The notes beneath the pieces were generated by a model. It had not been told where the DNA came from. It was given only the letters and a program-made list of their open reading frames with translations, and searched no databases. From NCBI RefSeq assembly GCF_001687665.2, contig NZ_CP016543.2, forward strand, positions 1,736,001-1,800,000: DNA of 64,000 bases. Reading direction: 5' to 3'. This document shows, piece after piece, positions 52,743-61,344 of this stretch. Numbering within the stretch: the stretch's first letter is position 1; every line of letters begins with the position of its first letter. Origin of the DNA: Planococcus donghaensis. Its GTDB lineage: Bacteria; Bacillota; Bacilli; Bacillales_A; Planococcaceae. Made by a program: the position numbers and the translations under genes.

Positions 52743-54350
52743 ATGATAGCTGCAAATGATGTAAGTCTTCGCTTTGGTGACCGTAAACTTTTCGAAGATG
52801 TAAATATTCAATTTAACCCTGGTAACTGTTACGGATTAATTGGTGCCAATGGTGCTGGGAAATCCACTTTTGTTAAAATTCTTTCTGGTGAACTTGAACC
52901 CCAATCCGGAAATGTTTATATGGGTTCTGGTGAACGACTTGCTGTACTAAAGCAAAACCACTTTGAGTACGAAGAGCATGTAGTTCTTGAAACTGTCATT
53001 ATGGGACATAAGAAATTATATGAAGTAATGTCTGAGAAAAACGCAATTTACATGAAAGAAGATTTCTCTGATGAAGATGGTATGCGCGCTGCTGAACTTG
53101 AAGGCGAATTTGCTGAATTGAACGGTTGGGAAGCTGAGTCTGAAGCAGCAATCTTACTTCAAGGTCTTGGAATCACTGAAGATCTTCACGACAAAAAAAT
53201 GGCCGAACTATCCGGTTCTGATAAAGTAAAAGTGCTTTTAGCTCAAGCTTTGTTTGGTAAACCTGATGTTCTATTACTGGATGAGCCTACCAACCACTTG
53301 GACTTAAAAGCAATCCAATGGCTGGAAGAATTTTTGATCAACTTTGCGAACACGGTTGTAGTTGTATCCCATGACCGTCACTTCCTTAACAAAGTATGTA
53401 CACATATTGCCGATCTTGACTTCGGAAAAATCCAACTATATGTCGGAAACTACGACTTCTGGTATGAATCAAGCCAATTGGCAACACGTTTAGCTTCAGA
53501 TCAAAACTCGAAAAAAGAAGAAAAAATTAAAGAGCTTCAAGCCTTTATCGCGCGTTTCTCAGCCAACGCTTCAAAATCGAAGCAAGCGACGTCACGTAAG
53601 AAAATGCTTGATAAAATTGAATTGGACGACATTCGTCCTTCTTCTCGTAAATATCCATTTGTTAACTTTACAATTGGTCGTGAAATCGGCAACGACGTGC
53701 TAACAGTTAGAGATCTTAGTCAAACTGTAGACGGCAACAAATTATTAAATAACATCAGCTTTAACATGAGCAAAGAAGACAAAATTGTTTTGATTGGCGA
53801 TCCGCTTGCCAAATCAGCACTTCTTCGTATTTTAGCTGAAGAAGATAAACCCGAATCAGGAGAATGTCGTTGGGGTGTAACTACTTCACGTGCTTATTTA
53901 CCAATCGATAACTCAAGCTATTTCGAAGGCAGCGAAACATCATTAGTAGAATGGCTACGCCAATATTCTCCAGATGATGAAAGCGAAACTTTCCTACGCG
54001 GATTCCTTGGCAGAATGTTATTCTCCGGTGAAGAAGTTAAAAAGAAACCTTCTGTCTTATCAGGTGGCGAAAAAGTGCGTTGCATGCTTTCAAAAATGAT
54101 GCTATCTCACGCAAACGTTCTTTTATTGGACGAGCCAACTAACCACTTGGACCTTGAGTCTATCCAGGCTTTAAATAACGGCATGATCGCTTTTAAAGGC
54201 GCTATGGTTTTCACATCTCATGACCATCAGTTTATCCAAACGGTTGCAAATCGCGTGATTGAAATCCGTGAAGATGGATCAATTTTAGATAAACAATTAA
54301 CTTATGATGATTTTTTGGAATGGAAAGAAACACAAGGAATCACCAACTAA
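52743..54350 (+). CDS. ykpA: ABC-F family ATPase YkpA
   Basis: 535-residue soluble ABC-F protein (YkpA/YbiT type), likely acting on ribosomes. First domain: Walker A GLIGANGAGKST, signature changed to LSGSDKVKVLLAQAL, Walker B VLLLDEPTNHLD. A linker of about 80 residues with KSKQATSRKKMLDK follows. Second domain: Walker A degenerate (LIGDPLAKSALLRIL) but signature LSGGEKVRCMLSK and Walker B intact. B. subtilis YkpA shares these deviations, so they are a family trait. TAGGAGGT before the ATG at 52743; an extended -10 (TGGTATACT) lies just upstream. Confidence 0.93.
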   Translation: MIAANDVSLRFGDRKLFEDVNIQFNPGNCYGLIGANGAGKSTFVKILSGELEPQSGNVYMGSGERLAVLKQNHFEYEEHVVLETVIMGHKKLYEVMSEKNAIYMKEDFSDEDGMRAAELEGEFAELNGWEAESEAAILLQGLGITEDLHDKKMAELSGSDKVKVLLAQALFGKPDVLLLDEPTNHLDLKAIQWLEEFLINFANTVVVVSHDRHFLNKVCTHIADLDFGKIQLYVGNYDFWYESSQLATRLASDQNSKKEEKIKELQAFIARFSANASKSKQATSRKKMLDKIELDDIRPSSRKYPFVNFTIGREIGNDVLTVRDLSQTVDGNKLLNNISFNMSKEDKIVLIGDPLAKSALLRILAEEDKPESGECRWGVTTSRAYLPIDNSSYFEGSETSLVEWLRQYSPDDESETFLRGFLGRMLFSGEEVKKKPSVLSGGEKVRCMLSKMMLSHANVLLLDEPTNHLDLESIQALNNGMIAFKGAMVFTSHDHQFIQTVANRVIEIREDGSILDKQLTYDDFLEWKETQGITN

Positions 54351-54353
54351 AAC

Positions 54354-54391
54354 AAACAGCAGTCTAACTCATTGAGTTGGACTGCTGTTTT
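54354..54391 (+). terminator. Terminator of ykpA
   Basis: AAACAGCAGTC and GACTGCTGTTT with an inner AACTC/GAGTT pair, followed by T residues. Confidence 0.88.
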
Positions 54392-54423
54392 CTTTTTAAC
54401 ATTGTTTAACTCAAGTGACTTTT

Positions 54424-54900
54424 TTACTTGGTAAAACGTTTTACCAGACGACCTGCCGGTAATTTCGAAACATATTTATTTCCGGAGTTGGAGACTTTCT
54501 TAACAAGTGATAACAAATTCTCATCACCTGTCCAATGTTCTGTTATGACTTCTGTCGGGAACTTATTTAGTACCGTATTTATAACAAATACAGCAACTAC
54601 AACATCATCGAGGAATCCACCGGGCCCTACTAAGATTTCTGGCAAAAAATCGATAGGCGCGATAAAATACATAATCCCTGCTCCGACTGCTGCTTTGCTT
54701 TTAGCATCGATTCGGTTGTCTAGCATCAATCTTGTTAACAAGTGAAACAAATCAGGTGCGAACAATACATAACCACTAACGGTTCCGACCACACCCGGCT
54801 TGTTATCTACCCAATTTTGTACTTTTTGTCGCAGTTTTTGGTAGAAGTCTTGTTGTTTTTCTTGACTAGGCATTGGCTTTTTTAAATAATCATTCGTCAT
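54424..54900 (-). CDS. YkvA/DUF1232-type membrane protein
   Basis: 158 residues. The DUF1232 core AGIMYFIAPIDFLPEILVGP with GGFLDDVVVAVFV forms the hydrophobic centre. The N-terminal helix is charged. Function unknown. AAAGGGGA best serves the ATG at 54900 among three close in-frame ATGs. It lies 45 bases after the cold-shock-like gene and may share its transcript. Confidence 0.8.
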   Translation of the reverse strand: MTNDYLKKPMPSQEKQQDFYQKLRQKVQNWVDNKPGVVGTVSGYVLFAPDLFHLLTRLMLDNRIDAKSKAAVGAGIMYFIAPIDFLPEILVGPGGFLDDVVVAVFVINTVLNKFPTEVITEHWTGDENLLSLVKKVSNSGNKYVSKLPAGRLVKRFTK

Positions 54901-54945
54901 TTTCATGTCCCCTTTGCACATCTTATCTAACTTCGAGCACAACAA

Positions 54946-55152
54946 TTAAAAGATTAAAGTTACGTTTGTCGCAACGCGTTCTTTATCGGCTACCCCATCA
55001 TAAATTGTGAATTTGACTGGCTGTCCAGGCATTAGTTTTCGGAACCCATCCACATTGATATTGATCTCCTCAAAGAAAAAGTCTTCTCCATTGTCACCAG
55101 TAATCATGCCAATTCCTTTGTTATCATCAAATGATTTTACTTTGCCTTCCAT
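54946..55152 (-). CDS. Divergent cold-shock-domain protein
   Basis: 68 residues with the five-strand cold-shock layout, but the RNA-binding motifs are altered: GIGMITGDN in place of the usual KGFGFI stretch and EDFFFEEI in place of DVFVHFS. The C-terminal strand ERVATNVTLIF is conserved. Nucleic-acid binding may be weakened or changed. AGGTTTT/GGAGGT lies upstream of the ATG. Confidence 0.75.
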   Translation of the reverse strand: MEGKVKSFDDNKGIGMITGDNGEDFFFEEININVDGFRKLMPGQPVKFTIYDGVADKERVATNVTLIF

Positions 55153-55257
55153 TTCTAAAACCTCCCACCTTCTCTTGATCCGGTCTTCTCATTATACCCA
55201 GTTGAGAATGAATAAAAACCTTCTTAGAAAACGAGGTATTGGCTAACATTTTTCTAC

Positions 55258-55291
55258 AAAAAAAGAACCGCTTCTAAAGAAGCGGTTCTTT
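55258..55291 (-). terminator. Terminator of the csp gene
   Basis: AAAGAACCGCTTC and GAAGCGGTTCTTT around TAAA, followed on the minus strand by TTTTTTTGTAG. Confidence 0.92.
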
Positions 55292-55297
55292 GGGATA

Positions 55298-55498
55298 TTA
55301 GACTTTAGTTACGTTTGTTGCTTGAGGTCCGCGGTTGCCTTCTTCTACTTCAAATTCAACGCGTTGACCTTCGTCGAGTGTTTTAAAGCCTTCGCCTTGG
55401 ATAGCTGAGAAATGTACGAATACATCGTCGCCGCCTTCAACTTCGATAAAACCAAAGCCTTTTTCTGAGTTAAACCATTTCACTGTTCCTTCTTGCAT
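55298..55498 (-). CDS. Cold-shock protein (CspA/CspB family)
   Basis: 66 residues, canonical: [20 protein letters not shown] holds RNP1 and [14 protein letters not shown] holds RNP2; it ends [13 protein letters not shown] chaperone. AGGAGG lies eight bases before the ATG at 55498; the longer open frame above it is the 5' leader. The leader carries a promoter and a strong hairpin described separately. Confidence 0.95.
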   Translation of the reverse strand: MQEGTVKWFNSEKGFGFIEVEGGDDVFVHFSAIQGEGFKTLDEGQRVEFEVEEGNRGPQATNVTKV

Positions 55499-55551
55499 GT
55501 AAATTACCTCCTGTGGTAAGAAAAATTTTTCAATATGGAATCTTTTGCAAT

Positions 55552-55613
55552 AAAAAAATTCACATATTCCCGAAAGTACCATCACGTGCTGATCACTTTT
55601 GGGAATATGTGAA
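55552..55613 (-). promoter_or_regulatory. Terminator-like hairpin in the csp leader
   Basis: TTCACATATTCCC (55559-55571) pairs with GGGAATATGTGAA (55601-55613), extended by AAAGT/ACTTT, and seven T residues follow on the minus strand. It lies between the csp promoter (55651-55678) and the csp start, so it is in the csp transcript. It may also end the DUF1033 transcript. Confidence 0.65.
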
Positions 55614-55650
55614 TAGCTGTTATTGGTCGAGATTTCATATTGTTTCATTT

Positions 55651-55678
55651 ATTATAGCAAATTGACTACAAAAGTCAA
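55651..55678 (-). promoter_or_regulatory. Sigma-A-type promoter of csp
   Basis: On the minus strand TTGACT (55678-55673), 16 bases, TATAAT (55656-55651). The predicted leader is about 145 bases. Confidence 0.7.
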
Positions 55679-55684
55679 ACAAAT

Positions 55685-55981
55685 CTAAAAACTTATATTT
55701 GGTTTTCCGTTAACTAGCCAGATTAGCCCATGAAAGATTTGCAAATCCTCTTCGCAATCTTCACAGTACTCCGTTTCTTCTTCATTCCAATAACACGTAA
55801 AGGCATGATTCTTTTGTTTTTGATTCGGAAAACGGCGACTAAAATCATCTTTGAGACCTTCTAAATAAGACCGAGCTTTTTCGGGTGAACTAAATTCATG
55901 TCGAGTCATAATTTTTTCTTCCCAACCATCCAACATCCACCACGGTTCGTAATCTGTTCTCATATAGATAATTTCATGCAT
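55685..55981 (-). CDS. DUF1033 family protein
   Basis: 98 residues: IIYMRTDYEPWWMLDGWEE at the start, then YCEDCEEDLQIFHGLIWLVN. The tryptophan-rich N-terminus and C-terminal cysteine pair fit DUF1033, a small Firmicutes family without known function. Single gene. Confidence 0.75.
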   Translation of the reverse strand: MHEIIYMRTDYEPWWMLDGWEEKIMTRHEFSSPEKARSYLEGLKDDFSRRFPNQKQKNHAFTCYWNEEETEYCEDCEEDLQIFHGLIWLVNGKPNISF

Positions 55982-56080
55982 AGCTGCCGGCCTCTTTTCT
56001 TCCTAATTAGCATTGTGCCAAATCCTCTTGTACTTGTAAAGTGTTATGCATCATATTCTAGTAGGATTCCAAAGTTTGTA

Positions 56081-56109
56081 TTGACCTGTTGTTTCACGTA
56101 AAATATAGA
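56081..56109 (+). promoter_or_regulatory. Promoter of xpaC-yaaN
   Basis: TTGACC, 17 bases, TATAGA; the start codon of xpaC is 77 bases downstream. Confidence 0.65.
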
Positions 56110-56185
56110 AGAGCAAATGCATTGAAATGAAACTTTTTAATGCGCAGGACGTATAGATTAAGTAGTAGTGAAGGAGGTCCTTTGC

Positions 56186-56893
56186 ATGAAGCCCCTAAAG
56201 CCGATTGAAAATTTTATCAAGAGGCAAACTGTCAGCTTACCCATTATGGCTGTAATGTTTCCTGTTTTATATTTGGGCGCTGAGATTGGATTCATCGCTT
56301 CTGGAGCAGTAGCCGCTGGCACATATATTGCGAGCAATAGCACAATGAAACAAGTTCAACTTTCTTCAGACTCGAAAAATTTCGGCATGACACGAAGTGA
56401 ATACAAAAATGTGCAACTGCAAATAAAAGAAGGCAAAGAAAAAATCAAGCAACTTCAAGGGAATTATTATAAAGTCCGTTCTATTTCTTCTTTTAAACAA
56501 TTAATAGATATGACAAAAATAGCAAACAAGATCATTCTCGTGGTTCAACAAAACCCTAGAAAATTTTACTTAGCTGAACCATTTTTTTATTCTCATTTGG
56601 ATTCAGCGATAGAACTAACCGAAAAGTATACGTTATTGGTTGGACAACCTGTTAAAGATACCGAAATGCGCATTACGTTGCAAGATACACGGGAAATGCT
56701 CTTATCGCTAAACAAAGTAATGGAGCAAGATTTGAAACGAGTATTATCCAGTGATATCGAACGATTGCGCATGGAGTTAGATTACGCACAATTGGCCGTT
56801 GATCAGCACAACGAACAGAAATTACTCGTTCAGCCAGAATCAGAACATGAGGGAGACGTGGAAGATGACAGAGAAACCATCAAACCAGAGTGA
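56186..56893 (+). CDS. xpaC: XpaC-family protein
   Basis: 235 residues. Two adjoining hydrophobic segments near the N-terminus (LPIMAVMFPVLYLG, IGFIASGAVAAGTYIA) and a long helical, coiled-coil-like remainder. Matches the XpaC family, named for 5-bromo-4-chloroindolyl phosphate hydrolysis; true role unknown. AAGGAGGT before the ATG at 56186. Overlaps the TelA-like gene by 29 bases, the same pairing as B. subtilis xpaC-yaaN. Confidence 0.88.
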   Translation: MKPLKPIENFIKRQTVSLPIMAVMFPVLYLGAEIGFIASGAVAAGTYIASNSTMKQVQLSSDSKNFGMTRSEYKNVQLQIKEGKEKIKQLQGNYYKVRSISSFKQLIDMTKIANKIILVVQQNPRKFYLAEPFFYSHLDSAIELTEKYTLLVGQPVKDTEMRITLQDTREMLLSLNKVMEQDLKRVLSSDIERLRMELDYAQLAVDQHNEQKLLVQPESEHEGDVEDDRETIKPE

Positions 56894-58046
56894 ATTAGAT
56901 GATTTATTGGAGTCTCCATTTGGCATGCAGATGGAAAAACAACAGCAGTCAGTAGTTGAACAAAAAGAAGAACGCCCAGTTTCGTTAATGGACCGCTTAT
57001 CAAAAGAAGAACAAGCAAAAGCCCGTGAACTTGCCAAGCAAATTCCAGTAGGGAATAACGAAGCGATTCTTACTTACGGAGCCAACGCTCAAAACCAATT
57101 AAGCCAGTTTTCACATAAAATGTTGGATCATGTACAGCGTAAAGACATCGGTCCTGTTGGCGATATACTTCATGACTTGATGAAAAAGCTTGAAGAGTTA
57201 AACCCTGAAGAATTGACACAAGGTAAACGTGCCGGAATTCGCAAGCTTTTTTCAAAAGCTAAATATTCGGTACAGGAAATGATGACAAAATACCAAAAGC
57301 TCAGTAGCCAAGTAGATCGGATCAGCATACAACTCGATCATTCTAAACGAGGATTGCTTGACGATATTCAAATGCTTGAACAACTATACGACCAAAACAA
57401 AACGTATTTTCAAGCATTAAATGTTTACATCGCAGCTGCAGAACTAAAACGCGATGAAATTATGAACGAAACCATCCCGGCTCTTCGTAAAAAAGCAGAA
57501 GCTTCACAAGATCAAATGGTGTATCAAGAAGTAAATGACATGGTGCAATATGTGGATCGGTTAGAAAAACGATTGTATGATTTGCAACTATCACGCCAAA
57601 TTACGATTCAAAGCGCACCACAAATTCGCATGATTCAACAAACCAATCAGACCTTAGCAGAAAAAATTCAGTCGTCTATTATGACATCGATTCCGCTATG
57701 GAAAAACCAAATTGCGATTGCGTTAACGTTGAACAAGCAGCTTAAAGCTGTAGAGGCACAAAAACAAGTGACCGCGACAACCAATGACTTGCTTCTGAAA
57801 AACTCAGAAATGCTAAAAATGAATTCAATTGAAACCGCTCGTGAAAACGAGCGCGGTATTGTGGAAATTGATACATTGAAGAAAACGCAAGAAAACTTGT
57901 TAGAAACAATTGAAGAAACGCTGAAAATCCAGGCAGAAGGCCGCAGAAACCGAAAAGCTGCAGAGCTTGAGATTGGTCGAATGGAAGAAGATTTAAAACA
58001 ACGATTGCTCGCAATTCATGATGGTCACGAAAAAAATAATGAGTAA
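56865..58046 (+). CDS. yaaN: TelA/KlaA toxic-anion resistance family protein YaaN
   Basis: 393 residues, soluble, dominated by coiled-coil helices. TelA features: LTYGANAQNQLSQFSHKMLD, the central KYQKLSSQVDRISIQLDHSK, and SIMTSIPLWKNQIAIALTL near the C-terminal third. Family members are linked to tellurite or cell-envelope stress resistance. The ATG at 56865 lies after GGGAGACG inside xpaC, so the two are coupled. Confidence 0.9.
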   Translation: MTEKPSNQSELDDLLESPFGMQMEKQQQSVVEQKEERPVSLMDRLSKEEQAKARELAKQIPVGNNEAILTYGANAQNQLSQFSHKMLDHVQRKDIGPVGDILHDLMKKLEELNPEELTQGKRAGIRKLFSKAKYSVQEMMTKYQKLSSQVDRISIQLDHSKRGLLDDIQMLEQLYDQNKTYFQALNVYIAAAELKRDEIMNETIPALRKKAEASQDQMVYQEVNDMVQYVDRLEKRLYDLQLSRQITIQSAPQIRMIQQTNQTLAEKIQSSIMTSIPLWKNQIAIALTLNKQLKAVEAQKQVTATTNDLLLKNSEMLKMNSIETARENERGIVEIDTLKKTQENLLETIEETLKIQAEGRRNRKAAELEIGRMEEDLKQRLLAIHDGHEKNNE

Positions 58047-58047
58047 T

Positions 58048-58086
58048 ACAAACCCCCGGTAGCTCAGAGCTACCGGGGGTTTGTAT
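58048..58086. terminator. Bidirectional terminator of xpaC-yaaN
   Basis: TACAAACCCCCGGTAGC and GCTACCGGGGGTTTGTA form a perfect 17-bp or longer stem around TCAGA. Confidence 0.92.
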
Positions 58087-58099
58087 TGTTTTACCGTTT

Positions 58100-58204
58100 G
58101 GACAGTATTTCTATCGATTTGGACAGTATTGGGCATGATTCCGACAGTATTCCGGCTAAATCGGACAGTATTTGCAGCAATCCGGACAGTATATCCAAAT
58201 AATT
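58100..58204. repeat. Intergenic array of five units with an exact 21-bp period (core GACAGTAT)
   Basis: GACAGT recurs at 58101, 58122, 58143, 58164 and 58185, each exactly 21 bases apart. Units are G/C-GACAGTATT followed by about 11 variable bases. Because 21 is divisible by 3, several frames stay open and show a heptapeptide periodicity, but no ribosome site supports a gene. It lies between two terminators, so probably outside both flanking transcripts. Confidence 0.85.
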
Positions 58205-58230
58205 GGAAATTCAACACGCTAATAAACCCT

Positions 58231-58257
58231 AAAAAGGCACTCTCCACGGAGAGCACC
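58231..58257 (-). terminator. Terminator of yojN-yojO
   Basis: GGCACTCTC and GAGAGCACC with loop CACG (one wobble), followed on the minus strand by TTTTT. Confidence 0.8.
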
Positions 58258-58262
58258 TTCTT

Positions 58263-60116
58263 TCAACCCGCCTGTATGACCAAATGCAAGCTTCTTTTTA
58301 GCAATCGCAAGGTCTGTTCGACAAATTGTTCGAGCGAATCAGCACTGACGGATTTATTGCCATACATCATCCGGTAAAAGGCGGCTTGATCTTCTGAAAT
58401 CGATTCGCTGCTCAAAAATAAGTGCAGCACTTCAATCCCTGTCTTTTTCGCTTCGGATACGGCGTTCGCAGTGTCCACTACGCCGTTTTCTGCATAATTA
58501 TAAGCAGATGGTTCGCCATCTGAAAAAACCAGTAAAAAGCGATGTTTTTCAGCGCGTCGCTTTAATCGGTTGTTCATCCAACGAATAGCAAAACCGTCTC
58601 GATTGTCTTCGTGTGCATCGAGTGACGCAATGGTCTCGGCGTGGTCTTTGTTGCGATCTTCAAATTTATGCATCCACTCAAAGTAATTGGGTTGTTCGGC
58701 GTCACTTGCTTCGTACGCATCTTCGTAAAACAACACAATTTCATGTGGCACATTCAACCCGCGCAACACATCGTGAAACAACAGAACCGCTTGTTTTGTT
58801 TCATCTAATTTATCTAGCATTGATGCAGATCCATCGATCAACAAACAAAATACGGCGTCCAGTTCTTTAGATGGTGCGGTTTTTCGGTAAAATGGCTTTG
58901 GTCGCTCTTCAATCGCAAGGGGTACTAATTTTTTTGACAGTCTTCCTGCATTTAAATTTGTACGAATGCCTTCTTGTCGTTGAGTCATTCGCTTTTTTAA
59001 TTCTTTTAACAAAGCACGAACATGAGGTGCTTGTTTCCTACGCCAATTTTCAATATCCAAACGGTGATCGCCTACTGCTTTTAATCTCGATTCGTGATAC
59101 ACCACTTGATCATTTGCGGAACCAAATTTCCCTTCTGCTTTTTTCGGTTCGCTTTTCATTTGGCGATCGTCTTTATCGCTATCTTCTAAATGATCACCGC
59201 TTGAATCACCTTTTGCCGTTTGTTCCACTTCACTAGCGCCTGCTTCTTCTCTACCACCATCTGCAATTTGCGAATCTCCACTTTCTAATTCAAATTCCAT
59301 CGCAGGTGAATCGCTTAACTCTGTTTCACGATGCCACGCCCCAAACCATTCTTCAATCGTTTCGATTTCTTCAGGTTCTTCTGCTTCATCTGCTTCTATG
59401 CCTTCATGATAATGAAATGGTGGGATCTTCTCCAGTGCTTCCCCGAACGTATAATACGTATGAAGCGCATCTGATTCTAGTAAAAACTCTGCGCGGTCCA
59501 TAATCCGGTTTACAATTCTTACAGAATCCATTGTCGATTTCGCATCAAACAACTCTGTCCACATTAAAGAGAGTGCATCCGTCAACTCGCCTATATCTAC
59601 TTCAACTCCACGCAAACGTAAATATGCTGCATTGATAAGAAGGTCGCTTTTAAATCCTTTTTTAAGATTTTGCTTGGCCTGATCTTCATGATATTCCGTA
59701 TAAACCACTTCGCGGGTTTGAAAAGCAGTCATTGTTCCAGGTCGATTCGCTTTAATGTGTTCAGAAAGCCTAAATTCTTCAGCACATAACAATAATTGTT
59801 CACGAAGGCTTGGCAATTTCGTTTTACTTTTTTTAAAATGACGCCACACCGTTAAGTCGAAGTTACGCCAAAACCCTGCCGCTAGTAAATAGATATCCGA
59901 CAAATAACCATTGCGCTCTATTCGTTTCGTTCGGTGTCGCCAAAATACACTCATCGACATGGCTAATTCAGATGGTCGCAATTCGATCAATTTACGTGTC
60001 GTCACTTTTAAATACGGTGCATCTGCTAAAGCGGCAGCCAGCAACTCCATTTGATGAAGCAACTTCGTATCAATGGTTTCGTTATTAAATTGAATAAAGC
60101 GGTTAACTGATGTCAT
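58263..60116 (-). CDS. yojO: VWA-domain protein YojO (CobT/NorD-like)
   Basis: About 617 residues. A helical N-terminal region, an acidic low-complexity middle (EADEAEEPEEIETIEEW and onward to about residue 340), and a C-terminal VWA domain with MIDAS motif LIDGSASM and FSDGEPSAYNY. Works with a MoxR-type AAA+ ATPase, here the coupled yojN gene, in a chaperone-like metal-insertion or remodelling pair; substrate unknown. AGGTGA best fits the ATG at 60116; a GTG at 60125 touches the yojN stop. Confidence 0.88.
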   Translation of the reverse strand: MTSVNRFIQFNNETIDTKLLHQMELLAAALADAPYLKVTTRKLIELRPSELAMSMSVFWRHRTKRIERNGYLSDIYLLAAGFWRNFDLTVWRHFKKSKTKLPSLREQLLLCAEEFRLSEHIKANRPGTMTAFQTREVVYTEYHEDQAKQNLKKGFKSDLLINAAYLRLRGVEVDIGELTDALSLMWTELFDAKSTMDSVRIVNRIMDRAEFLLESDALHTYYTFGEALEKIPPFHYHEGIEADEAEEPEEIETIEEWFGAWHRETELSDSPAMEFELESGDSQIADGGREEAGASEVEQTAKGDSSGDHLEDSDKDDRQMKSEPKKAEGKFGSANDQVVYHESRLKAVGDHRLDIENWRRKQAPHVRALLKELKKRMTQRQEGIRTNLNAGRLSKKLVPLAIEERPKPFYRKTAPSKELDAVFCLLIDGSASMLDKLDETKQAVLLFHDVLRGLNVPHEIVLFYEDAYEASDAEQPNYFEWMHKFEDRNKDHAETIASLDAHEDNRDGFAIRWMNNRLKRRAEKHRFLLVFSDGEPSAYNYAENGVVDTANAVSEAKKTGIEVLHLFLSSESISEDQAAFYRMMYGNKSVSADSLEQFVEQTLRLLKRSLHLVIQAG

Positions 60117-60125
60117 CATTTTCAC

Positions 60126-60983
60126 CTACTTTTTCCAAGTATTCGCTAAGTCCATGAACAAATCACGTTCACTTTCATCATCTAATTTCTCTGCAATTGC
60201 ATATTGAACGGCTCGCAAAGGGTCCATATGTTGTGCTAAAGCCGTCGCATCAAGCAAACTCCGAATCGAAGCAGCTTCTTCCGACAACAAGCCATTTTCC
60301 ACTTGCTTCATCAAATCTTCTGCTAAATTCAGCATGAATGTTTTCAATTCTTTTTCAGCATCTGGAAATTCACGATTCCACAATTCAGCTAATTGTTGGC
60401 CGGTTAAATAAGGAATCGGATAAGCGATAAAGCGGTTTTTCAACGCTTCGTTCATAGGCGCTGTGCCAATATAGCCTTCATTTATCGCGGAAATCACACC
60501 AAAATCTGGATGAGCTTCAATTACTTCACCCGTAAACGGATTGGTCATCATACGGCGATGATCTAATGCGCTATGCAAAATGGGCAAGGTCTCTGCCTTA
60601 GCCATATTGATTTCATCGATATATAGAAAATGCCCTTTTTTCATTGCGGTTACAACTGGACCTTCAACAAATTCGATCACACTTTGTCCATCACGTTGCA
60701 CCAATGTTTTAAAGCCTAATAATGCTTCTGCATCCAAGTCTACTGAACAGTTTATGCTTTGCATAGGTTGTTTGAAAAGGGCTGATATGCTTTCTGCCAG
60801 TTTGGTTTTACCTGCACCCGTTGGCCCTTTTAGCAAGACAGGTTTTCTCAAAACAACAGCTGATAAAATATCTTCCCACAAATGCTCATCTGGAGCGATA
60901 TAGCCTGTTTTTCCGATCAGTTTATCGTATTCTTCGTTTGACTGTTTTTGTCGTTTGGCTATATCTTCATTTATAAATGACAT
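60126..60983 (-). CDS. yojN: MoxR-type AAA+ ATPase YojN
   Basis: 285 residues. Walker A LKGPTGAGKTKLAES, Walker B GHFLYIDEINMAKAET, sensor 1 in FGVISAINEGYIGTAP and an arginine-bearing ALKNRFIAYP. CbbQ/NirQ/MoxR branch, which partners with VWA proteins such as YojO. First gene of the pair. Confidence 0.92.
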   Translation of the reverse strand: MSFINEDIAKRQKQSNEEYDKLIGKTGYIAPDEHLWEDILSAVVLRKPVLLKGPTGAGKTKLAESISALFKQPMQSINCSVDLDAEALLGFKTLVQRDGQSVIEFVEGPVVTAMKKGHFLYIDEINMAKAETLPILHSALDHRRMMTNPFTGEVIEAHPDFGVISAINEGYIGTAPMNEALKNRFIAYPIPYLTGQQLAELWNREFPDAEKELKTFMLNLAEDLMKQVENGLLSEEAASIRSLLDATALAQHMDPLRAVQYAIAEKLDDESERDLFMDLANTWKK

Positions 60984-61004
60984 AGAGTATCCCTCTTTCC
61001 TATA

Positions 61005-61034
61005 GAAAAAGCCGATGTTTCCATCGGCTTTTCA
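61005..61034 (-). terminator. Terminator of the DUF6501 gene
   Basis: AAAAGCCGATG TTTC CATCGGCTTTT, with T residues after it on the minus strand. Confidence 0.88.
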
Positions 61035-61050
61035 ACTTTATTGATGTGGA

Positions 61051-61248
61051 TTATTCGAAATACGTTTTGTAAAAGCCACCAATTTTTCCGGTATTATCTA
61101 CTACAAAGATAAATTCTTCGGTTTCATTTTTAACTTCGTACTCTTTCCCTGCAGTTAAAACGTTTGATACTAAAAATTTAGCTGCATCTGTATGTTTGCA
61201 TGTCACGGTTTTGATTGTTTCTTTATTTAACCATTCATTGTGAAGCAT
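61051..61248 (-). CDS. DUF6501-like small protein
   Basis: 65 residues, MLHNEWLNKETIKTVTCKHT at the start and VVDNTGKIGGFYKTYFE at the end. Looks like a small conserved Bacillales family (DUF6501 as far as I can recall). Beta-rich, soluble, function unknown. AAAGGGTGATG places the start at the ATG at 61248, the last of four consecutive ATG codons. Confidence 0.7.
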   Translation of the reverse strand: MLHNEWLNKETIKTVTCKHTDAAKFLVSNVLTAGKEYEVKNETEEFIFVVDNTGKIGGFYKTYFE

Positions 61249-61344
61249 CATCATCACCCTTTTCTATCTGTCTATCTTTTAGTATAAGGAAAAATTCAAC
61301 TAAATTCAAACAGTCTCTTTTTCAGATGCGTAACACATTTATTG

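Noticed and set aside
52743..54350. Degenerate Walker A in the second ABC domain of YkpA as evidence of inactivation
   Set aside because: B. subtilis YkpA shows similar deviations, so it is a family feature.
57993..58377. Protein-coding genes with heptapeptide repeats across the 58.1 kb array on both strands
   Set aside because: The repeats follow mechanically from a 21-bp DNA period; there is no ribosome site, and the frames cross two strong terminators.
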